Shown: positions 1 to 8,030 of the stretch, piece by piece
Numbering within the stretch: position 1 is the stretch's first letter
Layout of the letters: each line of letters begins with the position of its first letter
NCBI GenBank assembly: GCA_002378005.1
Contig: DFQY01000029.1
Location: 926-64,925 of the forward strand
DNA: 64,000 bases
Direction of reading: 5' to 3'
From: Flavobacteriales bacterium UBA3477
Lineage (GTDB): Bacteria; Bacteroidota; Bacteroidia; Flavobacteriales; Schleiferiaceae
Notes under the pieces: model-generated
Seen by the model: only the letters and a program-made list of their open reading frames with translations
Told to the model about the DNA's origin: nothing
The model's database searches: none
Made by a program: the position numbers and the translations under genes

Positions 1-42
1 TAACCGCTGAGATTGTAACTCGTTTAACTTAACACTTTGATC

Positions 43-600
43 ATGGAATTGATTATGCAACCTTGGCCTTGGTACGTGAGCGGCGCTTTAATTGCGCTCA
101 TCATGTTTATCATGCTATATTTTGGGAAGAGCTTCGGCTTTTCGAGCAACTTACGTACACTATGTACGATGTGTGGTGCGGATAAATTTGCACCCTTTTT
201 CCAATTCAATTGGAAAGAACAAAGCTGGAACTTGATGTTCCTTATTGGATCGGGCATCGGCGGATACATCGCGATGAACTTCCTTTCTCCGGAAGGCTAC
301 ACTGTGGCTATTTCGGAATCAACGATTGCAGATTTAGCGAATCTCGGTTTTGATACTGTGGACGGTTTCGTTCCTGCGAGCCAATTCTCTTGGGAAGCCA
401 TGAGCAATTCTACCAACCTTTGGATCTTGATTGCCGGTGGTTTTATGGTAGGATTTGGAGCGCGTTATGCCGGTGGTTGTACCAGCGGACATGCCATCTC
501 TGGTATTTCGAATCTGCAGCCAGCATCTTTGTTGGCGGTAGTAGGCTTTTTCATCGGTGGATTGGCCATGACTCATTTCTTGTTCCCTTTAATTTACTAA
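43..600 (+). CDS. YeeE/YedE family transporter, N-terminal half protein
   Basis: Integral membrane protein of about 185 residues resembling the first half of the YeeE/YedE (TsuA/PmpA) family, which imports thiosulfate or related sulfur compounds. Visible: hydrophobic helices near residues 10-28, 62-82, 126-145 and 160-182, a CTMC pair at C41/C44, and the family hallmark GGCTSGH with C146. The cysteines are the expected substrate-relay residues. I chose ATG 43; a TTG at 37 is also in frame. It lies 3 nt before the second half and is likely cotranscribed with it and the cytochrome. Substrate (thiosulfate) is inferred from the cytochrome neighbour; the family also handles other sulfur compounds. 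Confidence 0.85.
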   Translation: MELIMQPWPWYVSGALIALIMFIMLYFGKSFGFSSNLRTLCTMCGADKFAPFFQFNWKEQSWNLMFLIGSGIGGYIAMNFLSPEGYTVAISESTIADLANLGFDTVDGFVPASQFSWEAMSNSTNLWILIAGGFMVGFGARYAGGCTSGHAISGISNLQPASLLAVVGFFIGGLAMTHFLFPLIY

Positions 601-603
601 GCC

Positions 604-1017
604 ATGAAGAATCTTAAATTTTTACTAGCAGGTGTGTTCTTCGGAATCATCATGTTCAAGAGTGAAGCGGCTTCTTGGTACCGCATTCAGGAAATGTTCC
701 GTTTCCAATCCATCCACATGTACGGAATCATCGGATTAGCGGTAGCTCTAGGTGTGCCGATGGTTTGGTTGATCAAAAAGAATAGTATGAAGGACTTTAC
801 AGGAGCTCCTATTGTATTCAAGCCTAAGGCATGGAGCATATGGCGCTACTTGATTGGCGGTACGATATTCGGTTTGGGTTGGGCGCTTAGCGGTGCTTGT
901 CCAGGTCCAATTGTGGTAAACATCGGTGCAGGATACGGTGGATATGTTATCGTATTAGTTAGTGCCCTGCTAGGAACTTTTGTATACGGATTAGTTCGCA
1001 ACAAACTTCCACACTAA
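604..1017 (+). CDS. YeeE/YedE family transporter, C-terminal half protein (DUF6691 type)
   Basis: Second half of the split YeeE/YedE transporter, 137 residues, with four hydrophobic segments. The hallmark LSGACPGP (C99) matches the second conserved cysteine motif of the family. In many bacteria both halves are one polypeptide; the split version is common in Bacteroidota and Proteobacteria (PmpA/PmpB-like). It starts 3 nt after the stop of the first half and ends 12 nt before the cytochrome gene, so the three genes look like one operon. Role: inner-membrane sulfur compound uptake together with the preceding protein. Confidence 0.85.
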   Translation: MKNLKFLLAGVFFGIIMFKSEAASWYRIQEMFRFQSIHMYGIIGLAVALGVPMVWLIKKNSMKDFTGAPIVFKPKAWSIWRYLIGGTIFGLGWALSGACPGPIVVNIGAGYGGYVIVLVSALLGTFVYGLVRNKLPH

Positions 1018-1029
1018 ACCTAGCCCTCC

Positions 1030-2091
1030 ATGGATTTAAAGCAACTTCCTGAGGATAGAAAATTTCAGCTCGCCAACCTCATCGGTCAGATGGGGAAGGC
1101 GATGCAGACTTTCTTTTTTGGCTTGATTGTGCTGGTCGCCATTTGGACCATTTCGAAGAATGTGCCAAAACCGACCAATTATCCGGCTATGGCCGAGGTC
1201 GTACCAAATGTTCCATGGGATTACAAGGCCTTCGAAAATGTAGATTTCTTGAACCCAGCGACCAACGAACAGGTAGCTTGGGGCAGGGAGCTCATCACTG
1301 AGACTGCGGACTACTTGGGCCCAAATAGTGAAACTCCTTTCGCGGGAAACAACCTAAACTGTACTTCATGTCACCTCGACGGTGGGGGCAAGCCCTTTGC
1401 TGCGCCATTTGTCACTGTGCCTAGTCAATTTCCGCAGTTCCGTGGTCGTGAGAACAAAGAAGGAACCATCGAAGAGCGCATCAACGGTTGTATGCAGCGT
1501 TCCATGAATGGAAAGCCACTACCGTTAGAGAGTGATGAAATGTCGGCCATGGTCGCCTACATGGAATGGTTGAGCTATGATAAGCCTCGTGGAGAAAAAG
1601 TAAAGGGAAATAAATTCCTTTCCATTACTTATCCTGATCGTGCAGTGGACTTGAAGCACGGTAAGGATATTTATGTCCAGCACTGTCAACTTTGTCACCA
1701 TGAAGATGGTCAAGGAGAGCGCAAGCCTGGGAGCAATGGCTATACCTATCCACCGCTTTGGGGTCCAGATTCGTACAATCACGGTGCCGGTATGCACCGC
1801 GTCTTGACGGCGGCACAGTTCATCAAAGGAAATATGCCATTAGGAACGACCGCTGATGAACCACTATTGACGGATGAAGAGGCCTTTGACGTGGCAGGGT
1901 ATATCAATAGTTTCGATCGCCCCATTAAAGCGAATGCCGAAGCAGATTTCCCGGACCGTACGCTTAAGCCAATGTCTACACCATACGGTCCCTGGTCAGA
2001 TGAGTTCTCGCCTGAGCAGCACAAATACGGACCGTACGCGGAGATTGCTGACTTTTATGAAGTTCAATACGGCTTGAAAAAGAACAAGTGA
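1030..2091 (+). CDS. tsdA: Dihaem cytochrome c, TsdA-like thiosulfate dehydrogenase
   Basis: A 353-residue c-type cytochrome with two haem sites, CTSCH at 111-115 and CQLCH at 219-223. Between them is INGCMQRSMNG (C154), the TsdA-family motif whose Cys is the unusual axial ligand of the catalytic haem, followed by EMSAMVAYMEWLS, also typical. TsdA joins two thiosulfates to tetrathionate or runs in reverse, in the periplasm. The N-terminus has one hydrophobic helix (about 27-42), likely an uncleaved membrane anchor. The upstream split YeeE/YedE transporter supports a sulfur role. The gene symbol is by family resemblance; direction of catalysis and substrate are not proven. Confidence 0.8.
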   Translation: MDLKQLPEDRKFQLANLIGQMGKAMQTFFFGLIVLVAIWTISKNVPKPTNYPAMAEVVPNVPWDYKAFENVDFLNPATNEQVAWGRELITETADYLGPNSETPFAGNNLNCTSCHLDGGGKPFAAPFVTVPSQFPQFRGRENKEGTIEERINGCMQRSMNGKPLPLESDEMSAMVAYMEWLSYDKPRGEKVKGNKFLSITYPDRAVDLKHGKDIYVQHCQLCHHEDGQGERKPGSNGYTYPPLWGPDSYNHGAGMHRVLTAAQFIKGNMPLGTTADEPLLTDEEAFDVAGYINSFDRPIKANAEADFPDRTLKPMSTPYGPWSDEFSPEQHKYGPYAEIADFYEVQYGLKKNK

Positions 2092-2153
2092 TTGTTCAAA
2101 GTAAGCTTTCTCAGAAGCATAATTTATTGGAGCTATAGGCTACCTTTAAGGGG

Positions 2154-3173
2154 ATGAACAATCCGTTCCATAGCCTTAGAAAAGCTCTAGCTGTATTTGC
2201 CTTCATTTTATTGGCAGGCACTGTTGGGTACCGCTACATCGAATCCTATTCGTGGTTGGAGGCGTTTTACATGGTCATTCAAACTGTGAGCACGGTTGGC
2301 TTCAATGAGGTGAGGCCGTTGAGTACGGCAGGTACCTGGTTCACCATCGCCTTAATCGTGGGCAGCTTCGGAACGTTCGCTTATGGGGCGGGATTATTGG
2401 CCCAATTAGCGCTTGACGGAAGTGTTCAGCAATTTGTCAAAACCAAAAGATTAGAACGCAAGGTGGAAAAGTTAGCAGGACATGTAATTGTATGTGGTTT
2501 GGGGAGAAATGGTCGCCAAGTGGTGGATCGTCTTCTTTCCTATAAAGCCCAAGTCGTCATTATCGAACAAGATGCAGAGCGTGCCGAGCGCTTTCGAGAA
2601 GAATTTGCCGGTGCCCTTCTCATTAATGGGGATGCTACGGCGGATGAAATTTTGGAGAAGGCGAATATTTCGAAGGCCAGCTCCCTCATCGCTGCCCTTG
2701 CCTCGGATACAGACAACCTCTTTGTGGTCATTAGTGCCCGCCAGCTCAATCCGGGATTGAAAATTGGCGCCCGCGCGAATACTGAGAGTACCGAGAAAAA
2801 ACTTCTTGCCGCGGGCGCGGACTACACAGTCAGTCCAAACTTGGTCGGCGGGGCACACCTCGCACACAATCTGATGAACCCGGGCGTGATGAACTTCCTT
2901 GACCATTTGAGTGTGGGAGGATCCAGCGCGACAAATATTGAAGAAATAGAGGTGGACGAGCTGCCCGAAACAAAGGGGTCAAAGAACATCAAAGACCTCC
3001 AAATCCGTCAAGAGACGGGTTGCACAGTCATAGGGTACGTAGACGAAACCGGAGCATTGACGGTGAATCCATCGCCCGACATGCAATTGGCCCCACATTC
3101 AAAATTGTATGTATTGGGCAATGACGATGAAATTCGAGCGTTGCGTAAATGGTTCTCGGCCCAAACGCGGTAA
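2154..3173 (+). CDS. Two-TM potassium channel with cytoplasmic RCK (TrkA-N/TrkA-C) domain
   Basis: A 339-residue channel. Helix 1 is near residues 10-26, followed by a pore loop with the selectivity filter TVGF at 47-50 and a second helix at about 60-84. The cytoplasmic part begins with a Rossmann motif, GLGRNG at 115-120 (TrkA-N, nucleotide binding), and ends in a TrkA-C-like domain at about 250-335. Architecture matches MthK/Kch-like ligand-gated K+ channels. The filter has Phe instead of the more common Tyr (GYG); GF is known in some channels. No operon partner is evident. Confidence 0.85.
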   Translation: MNNPFHSLRKALAVFAFILLAGTVGYRYIESYSWLEAFYMVIQTVSTVGFNEVRPLSTAGTWFTIALIVGSFGTFAYGAGLLAQLALDGSVQQFVKTKRLERKVEKLAGHVIVCGLGRNGRQVVDRLLSYKAQVVIIEQDAERAERFREEFAGALLINGDATADEILEKANISKASSLIAALASDTDNLFVVISARQLNPGLKIGARANTESTEKKLLAAGADYTVSPNLVGGAHLAHNLMNPGVMNFLDHLSVGGSSATNIEEIEVDELPETKGSKNIKDLQIRQETGCTVIGYVDETGALTVNPSPDMQLAPHSKLYVLGNDDEIRALRKWFSAQTR

Positions 3174-3193
3174 TTTTGTCCAAACTCCAATCC

Positions 3194-4090
3194 ATGAAAA
3201 TTCTCTACACCGGCTCGAACGGCCTCCTCGGTCAAAAAATCAGCCATGCTACACCCACTTTTCCTCAACACGAGTTCTTGGCGACCTCTCGCGGGGCGAA
3301 CAGAACCCAAAACATGGGAACGGCGGCCTACGCTTCGATGGACATCACCGACCGCGAGGATGTGTTGCGTGTAGTGGGGGAGTTTCAGCCGGATGCGATC
3401 ATTCACGGCGCGGCAATGACGCACGTGGACGAATGCGAACTGTATCCCGAGCAAGCCACCTTGATGAATGTGGAGGGCACCCGCCACATGGCAGAAGCGG
3501 CCCAGCAGGTGGGCGCGCACCTGGTACACATCAGCACAGATTTTATTTTCGACGGGAAGGACGGCCCGTATAAGGAAGAAGCGGAGCCGAACCCGATTAG
3601 CCACTACGGCTGGACTAAGCTTGAAGCGGAAAAAATTGTCGAGCAACTGTCGTCCTACAGCATTTTAAGAACGGTGCTGGTGATCGGGATGGCCGAGGAT
3701 CTGAGCCGCAGCAATATCGTACTCTGGGCAAAGGGCGCATTGGAAAAAGGCCAAGCCATCAATGTGGTGGACGACCAATTCCGCACACCCACACTCGCCG
3801 AGGACCTTGCACAGGGCGCTTTATTGGCCGCGGATCAAAGAGCCCAAGGCGTTTTCAATATCTCTGGACCGGACTACATGTCCATCTACGAGTTAGTAGG
3901 CCAAGTAGCGCAGCACTTCAACCTCTCCATGGATTCGGTCACGCGCGTGGACAGTACCACCTTGAATCAGCCCGCCAAACGCCCGCCAATAACGGGTTTT
4001 GATATTAGCAAAGCCCGGAAGGAATTGGGCTACGCACCGCACACATTCGCCGAAGCACTCGAAATCATCACACAGCAGGCAGGATTGTAG
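3194..4090 (+). CDS. SDR family sugar-nucleotide reductase, RmlD-like
   Basis: An extended short-chain dehydrogenase of 298 residues. NAD(P)-binding TGSNGLLG is at 6-13 and the catalytic YxxxK at Y138/K142, with ISTDFIFDG before it, as in dTDP-4-dehydrorhamnose reductases. I chose ATG 3194, which aligns with the usual RmlD start; an upstream TTG would add a non-homologous tail inside the channel gene. A TANNTTTG box lies at 3171-3178. No rmlA or rmlB is adjacent; an rfbC-like gene sits about 37 kb away. It could be a general RmlD-family reductase rather than the rhamnose enzyme itself. Confidence 0.75.
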   Translation: MKILYTGSNGLLGQKISHATPTFPQHEFLATSRGANRTQNMGTAAYASMDITDREDVLRVVGEFQPDAIIHGAAMTHVDECELYPEQATLMNVEGTRHMAEAAQQVGAHLVHISTDFIFDGKDGPYKEEAEPNPISHYGWTKLEAEKIVEQLSSYSILRTVLVIGMAEDLSRSNIVLWAKGALEKGQAINVVDDQFRTPTLAEDLAQGALLAADQRAQGVFNISGPDYMSIYELVGQVAQHFNLSMDSVTRVDSTTLNQPAKRPPITGFDISKARKELGYAPHTFAEALEIITQQAGL

Positions 4091-4159
4091 CCTCATATTT
4101 GTCAAGTATTGCGCTTTCCACTATTTTCGGGATTCACTCTAAACGAATCCGGAAGGAGC

Positions 4160-5803
4160 ATGTCGAACACAACAGAATCTTGGGGCTCACGCGTTGGTCT
4201 CATCCTCGCTATGGCAGGAAATGCCGTAGGTCTCGGTAACTTTTTGCGTTTCCCAGTTCAAGCCGTTCAAAACGGCGGTGGAACGTTCATTATCCCTTAC
4301 CTGGTTAGCTTCCTGCTCATGGGAATTCCATTGCTTTGGGTAGAGTGGGCGATGGGTAGATTTGGTGGCCGATTCGGCGATCACAGTACCCCCTTCATTT
4401 TAGACAACATGACGCACAAGCGTTTTTGGAAATACTTTGGGGTTTTCGGGATCTTCACCAACATGGGGGTAATGGCCTACTACACCTATATTGAAAGCTG
4501 GACCTTGACCTACACCCTCAAATCCCTCAAAGGCGATTTCTTGGGTATGGATTTGGACGCATTAGATTCCTTCTTCAACGGCTACGTTGACCTAGGTTCC
4601 GGCATCAACTTCCCGGTATGGGCGTTGCTGGCCTTCCTCATTACTTTGAGTATCAACATCTATATTCTCTCACGCGGCCTGAGCGCAGGTATTGAAAAAG
4701 TGGCCAAAATCGCCATGCCATTACTCATCGGTTTCGGTGCCTTCCTCGCTATTATGTCTTGGACGACGGGTTCTACCGGTCGATGTGAAGATTGTTCCAC
4801 CTTTGTGGGGTTGAACTTCTTATGGGAGCCAGATTTCACCACTTTAGCAAATCCAAAAATTTGGTTGGCAGCAGCAGGCCAGATCTTCTTTACCTTGAGT
4901 GTAGGGATGGGAACCATTCACTGTTACAGCTCTTACCTAAAACAAAAAGACGATATCGCTCTGAACGCTATGTCTGCAGGATGGATGAACGGTTTTGTGG
5001 AGATTGTTCTAGGTTCTGCAGTGGTGATTCCCATTGCCGTTGGTTACCTCGGTTTGGATTGGGTAGTCGATAATGCCGGCTTTATGATGGCCTTCAAGAC
5101 CATGCCGTTCCTCTTCGACCAATGGGGCAGTGTCCTTGCGGTCATCGCCGGGGTCGCTTGGTTCGGCTTATTGTTCTTCGCGGGAATTACCTCTTCTCTA
5201 GCCATGGGTACGCCATGGATGGGCTTCGTTCAAGACGAGTTCGGTTGGAGCAAGAACCGCAGCGCCATGCTCTTAGGTATTGCCATTCTTGCTATGGGAT
5301 TGCCGACCATCTTCTTCTTTGAAAAAGGTGTCTTCGACGAATACGATTATTGGACAGGAACGGTGAGCCTTGTAATTTTCGCCTTAGCAGAAGTGATTCT
5401 CTTCGCTTGGGTCTTCGGGATGGACAAAGGCTGGAAAGAAATCACCGACGGTGCCGATATGAACGTGCCGCGCATCTATCGCCCAATCATCAAATACGTT
5501 ACACCACTGTTTATCGGAATCATTTTCCTCACGTCTTTGTTTAAGCCTTTGAATGGAGAATTGTCCGATTGGTCTACGGCCTTCAATTCCCTCTTCAGTG
5601 GGCAAGGCTGGCCTTGGGCCAACGATAGTATTATCAATCAGATTTTCCATATCAATACCGGAGTACAATGGGTGGCCGACGGTCATTTCACCAACATGTT
5701 CTACGTAGATATGAGCCGATTCTTCTTGTTGGCTTGTTTCTTCGCACTTGTAGCCATGGTGAAAGTAGCCTCTAACCGCCGCAAACAAAACGCATCCTCA
5801 TGA
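4160..5803 (+). CDS. Sodium-dependent transporter, neurotransmitter:sodium symporter (NSS) family
   Basis: A 547-residue LeuT-fold transporter. After an N-terminal SWGSRVGLILAMAGNAVGLGNFLRFP, split here as SWGSRVGLILAMAGNAVG and LGNFLRFP (the unwound TM1 with the sodium site), about 12 helices follow. I chose ATG 4160, 17 codons into the open frame, because the family signature begins right after it. NSS proteins import amino acids using sodium; substrate cannot be told from the sequence. The last codons overlap the start of a tiny membrane protein by four bases (ATGA), as in MetS/MetP pairs. Confidence 0.88.
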   Translation: MSNTTESWGSRVGLILAMAGNAVGLGNFLRFPVQAVQNGGGTFIIPYLVSFLLMGIPLLWVEWAMGRFGGRFGDHSTPFILDNMTHKRFWKYFGVFGIFTNMGVMAYYTYIESWTLTYTLKSLKGDFLGMDLDALDSFFNGYVDLGSGINFPVWALLAFLITLSINIYILSRGLSAGIEKVAKIAMPLLIGFGAFLAIMSWTTGSTGRCEDCSTFVGLNFLWEPDFTTLANPKIWLAAAGQIFFTLSVGMGTIHCYSSYLKQKDDIALNAMSAGWMNGFVEIVLGSAVVIPIAVGYLGLDWVVDNAGFMMAFKTMPFLFDQWGSVLAVIAGVAWFGLLFFAGITSSLAMGTPWMGFVQDEFGWSKNRSAMLLGIAILAMGLPTIFFFEKGVFDEYDYWTGTVSLVIFALAEVILFAWVFGMDKGWKEITDGADMNVPRIYRPIIKYVTPLFIGIIFLTSLFKPLNGELSDWSTAFNSLFSGQGWPWANDSIINQIFHINTGVQWVADGHFTNMFYVDMSRFFLLACFFALVAMVKVASNRRKQNASS

Positions 5804-5943
5804 CCACATCAGCCTTAATCATGATCATTTTGACCCAAGGCACCGTCTTGGGCGCGACTATCTACTTCTTTCGCAAAGTGTTGAAGACGCCGGCTAAACC
5901 AGAACCGGATTCTTTCAGCGAGAACGATAACGACCCTAGATAG
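5800..5943 (+). CDS. Small membrane subunit of NSS transporter (MetS/MetP-like), 47 aa
   Basis: A 47-residue protein whose ATG overlaps the transporter stop (ATGA at 5800-5803). It has one hydrophobic helix at about residues 5-25 followed by a basic stretch (FFRKVLK) and an acidic, Pro-rich tail ending in ENDNDPR. This size, topology and translational coupling match the small subunits that accompany some bacterial NSS transporters (MetP of the Corynebacterium MetPS methionine system and its relatives). The assignment rests on position and topology, since so short a sequence gives little homology signal. Confidence 0.7.
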   Translation: MTTSALIMIILTQGTVLGATIYFFRKVLKTPAKPEPDSFSENDNDPR

Positions 5944-6018
5944 GTTCGTAACTTTTAGTTCTTCACATGGTTTGGAGATCGCTCGGGGAGGGCCCAATTT
6001 TATAAGAAAACCCACCCC

Positions 6019-6795
6019 GTGCTCCACGAACTACAGCGCACCGCATTATTGATGCTGGCGGCCATTATGGCCGCCAGCATTTGGCTTTTTCCGCAATCCA
6101 AACGGGAAGATGCCCGCGAAGAATTCCTCAAGCTATGGTGGGCTCAAACCACACAGCCCCTCCGGATTAACTATCTAGATTCTCTTTCCATAGCGGCCCT
6201 GCCCATCTCCTTGAGCGCACGAAAATCTCTAGAATTTCGCCGCAGCAGACATTGGCACCTCACCTCTAAGGAAGACTTGGCCCGGCTTCCAGGTATGGAT
6301 ACGCTATGGATACGGGCAGGAACTTTCGATTTTTCCGCCTTTGAAAAGCCCCATATTCCGCGGCCTACTTTCCATCCGGCGCCCGCGCCTGAAGCCGAAG
6401 TGATCGCTCCCGTAGATGTCAATGCCGCTGATAGTCTTTCCCTCATCGCCATACCTGGCATAGGACCTTGGGGCGCCAATTCTATCCTACGCGAACGGAA
6501 GAAATGGGGGAGTATCGCTTCATTAGAACAATTAAAGTATAAGTTTCCTTTTGATCGAGGTTGGGATGAGCGCTGGGATCATTACCTAGAAGTACCACCG
6601 GCTCCCCCGCGCTGGTCTTTAAATAATAGTCCCATGGATTCCTTATTACAGGTCCCGGGCTTTCGATATTCCCAAGTCAAGCAAATCGTTTTCTACCGAG
6701 AAAGTTTTGGAATGGTGACCTGGGAAGAATTGGCCACATGGAATTATTGGGATTCAACTCAGATTGATTTTTTTAAACTTTATATCAGCGAATAA
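6019..6795 (+). CDS. Helix-hairpin-helix (ComEA-like) domain protein, membrane-anchored
   Basis: A protein of about 258 residues with an N-terminal hydrophobic helix (about 8-24), then DVNAADSLSLIAIPGIGPWGA near 135-155, a classic HhH DNA-binding hairpin of the ComEA type, and a second degenerate HhH at about 205-230 (DSLLQVPGFRYSQVKQIV). Such proteins in Bacteroidota are annotated as helix-hairpin-helix domain proteins; a DNA uptake role is possible but not shown. The start used is GTG 6019; in-frame ATGs at 6052 and 6067 are alternatives. It ends 46 nt before rpsU. Confidence 0.7.
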   Translation: MLHELQRTALLMLAAIMAASIWLFPQSKREDAREEFLKLWWAQTTQPLRINYLDSLSIAALPISLSARKSLEFRRSRHWHLTSKEDLARLPGMDTLWIRAGTFDFSAFEKPHIPRPTFHPAPAPEAEVIAPVDVNAADSLSLIAIPGIGPWGANSILRERKKWGSIASLEQLKYKFPFDRGWDERWDHYLEVPPAPPRWSLNNSPMDSLLQVPGFRYSQVKQIVFYRESFGMVTWEELATWNYWDSTQIDFFKLYISE

Positions 6796-6806
6796 GAAAA
6801 TCCGCT

Positions 6807-6836
6807 TACTTTTGCAGCCCACAAAGAAAGGAGGTG
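6807..6836 (+). promoter_or_regulatory. rpsU leader: TANNTTTG -7 box and perfect Shine-Dalgarno
   Basis: TACTTTTG at 6807-6814 fits the Bacteroidota -7 box. AAAGGAGGTG at 6827-6836 is a full complement of the 16S anti-Shine-Dalgarno, with 7 nt between GGAGG and the ATG. Other genes here, such as tuf, rplL and rpoB, lack this. No good TTG element was found at the right distance upstream. Confidence 0.75.
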
Positions 6837-6841
6837 TTACT

Positions 6842-7036
6842 ATGCTCGTAATTAATGTTAAAGAAGGTGAATCAATCGAACGCGCTCTAAAGCGTTATAA
6901 AAGAAAGCACAGCTCCACGGGTGTAGTCCGCAAGCTTCGCAACGATCGTTACCACACGAAACCAACAGAAGCTAAGCGTCGCGTGAACCAAAAAGCGGCT
7001 TACGTTCAAGGTTTGCGTCAAGCAGAACAAGAATAA
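6842..7036 (+). CDS. rpsU: 30S ribosomal protein bS21
   Basis: A 64-residue basic protein, MLVINVKEGESIERALKRYK at the start and a lysine/arginine-rich body (RKLRNDRYHTKPTEAKRRV), matching Bacteroidota S21. The start is ATG 6842, fixed by the strong Shine-Dalgarno just before it. In Flavobacterium johnsoniae bS21 helps hide the anti-SD on the 30S platform, and an SD before rpsU fits autogenous control; that is established for the relative and inferred here. A terminator follows directly. Confidence 0.95.
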   Translation: MLVINVKEGESIERALKRYKRKHSSTGVVRKLRNDRYHTKPTEAKRRVNQKAAYVQGLRQAEQE

Positions 7037-7060
7037 GCGCTTCTTAAATACTAAGAAAGA

Positions 7061-7090
7061 AACCCAGCCTCGGCTGGGTTTTTTGTTTTT
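7061..7090 (+). terminator. Intrinsic terminator after rpsU
   Basis: AACCCAGCC / GGCTGGGTT stem with a very short loop followed by a T-rich run ending at 7090. Ends the rpsU transcript. Confidence 0.85.
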
Positions 7091-7113
7091 ACCCAAGTAG
7101 CGGCTTACCTTTC
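7083..7113 (+). promoter_or_regulatory. Possible promoter of the xerC-like gene
   Basis: TTG at 7083-7085, 20 nt, then TACCTTTC at 7106-7113, one base off the TANNTTTG consensus and 8 nt before the ATG. The TTG lies in the T-run of the rpsU terminator. Motif match only. Confidence 0.4.
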
Positions 7114-7121
7114 CTTCACTG

Positions 7122-8018
7122 ATGAAACAGACCGACCACATTACCCAATTCCTCACGTACCTCCAAACGGAGAAGCGCTTCAGCGACCACACCTTGTTGG
7201 CCTATGAGAAGGAATTGGAGCGCTGGTCGGATTACCTCGCTTCCGAAGCAGAAGTCTCACTGTTCAAAGCCAATCTCCAGCATGCCAAGCGATTTGTGAT
7301 TTGGCGCAGTAAACAAGGCATTACACCGAGAAGCGTGAACCGCATGCTCAGCACCTTGCGTTCCTTTTACAAATGGGGCATCCGCGAAGGCCTTGTGAGC
7401 CAAAGTCCAGTGGAGCATGTGCGAAGTTTGAAAACGCCGAAGAAAGTGGTGATGAGTGTGCCGCGGGAAGATTTGAAAGCGTTGTTCAGCGATGAGGGTC
7501 GCTTTGAGGATGATTTTGTGGGTTCTAGGGACCAATTAATGCTTTTGCTCCTCTATGGACTTGGTTTGCGCAAATCAGAACTCATTTCCCTTCGGCCTGC
7601 GGATTTCGATTGGTCCCGTCAGACAGTTCGCGTCATAGGTAAGCGCAACAAGGAACGCCAGATTCCTATACCTAAGAGTATTTCTTCGTACTTCGATTTA
7701 TATATGAAACGCAGGGCCCAATTGGTCCCTGCAAAAGATTCCGAACTTTTATTGACTCCGAAGGGCAAAAAGCTCTATCCACAGCTTGTTTATAGCCGGG
7801 TTTTATTCTACCTTAAAGGTACCACAACGGTGGTGGACAAAAATCCTCATACGCTACGGCATTCTTATGCCACGCATCTCTTAAATGCAGGAGTGGATAT
7901 TAACACAGTAAAAGAGTTATTAGGCCATGAGAGCTTGAGTTCGACGCAAGTGTATACGACCAGTACGTTTGAGGAGCTTGTCAAAGTGTATAACCAGGCC
8001 CACCCTAAGGGGTCATAA
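7122..8018 (+). CDS. Tyrosine recombinase, XerC/XerD family
   Basis: A 298-residue site-specific recombinase. The N-terminal SAM-like core-binding domain covers about 1-95; the catalytic domain carries R150, HTLR (H243, R246), GH (H269) and the nucleophile Y278 in STQVYTTST. Length and motifs fit XerC/XerD, which resolve chromosome dimers at dif. Its position between rpsU and hpf, rather than beside integrase or phage genes, supports the housekeeping role. Whether it is XerC or XerD cannot be decided without the other copy. hpf starts 12 nt downstream. Confidence 0.87.
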   Translation: MKQTDHITQFLTYLQTEKRFSDHTLLAYEKELERWSDYLASEAEVSLFKANLQHAKRFVIWRSKQGITPRSVNRMLSTLRSFYKWGIREGLVSQSPVEHVRSLKTPKKVVMSVPREDLKALFSDEGRFEDDFVGSRDQLMLLLLYGLGLRKSELISLRPADFDWSRQTVRVIGKRNKERQIPIPKSISSYFDLYMKRRAQLVPAKDSELLLTPKGKKLYPQLVYSRVLFYLKGTTTVVDKNPHTLRHSYATHLLNAGVDINTVKELLGHESLSSTQVYTTSTFEELVKVYNQAHPKGS

Positions 8019-8030
8019 ATTTTTAGCGCT

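Noticed and set aside
3008..3646. A 212-codon open frame on the minus strand
   Set aside because: It lies antisense to the end of the K+ channel gene and the RmlD-like gene, has no recognisable motif, and the sense genes have clear domains.
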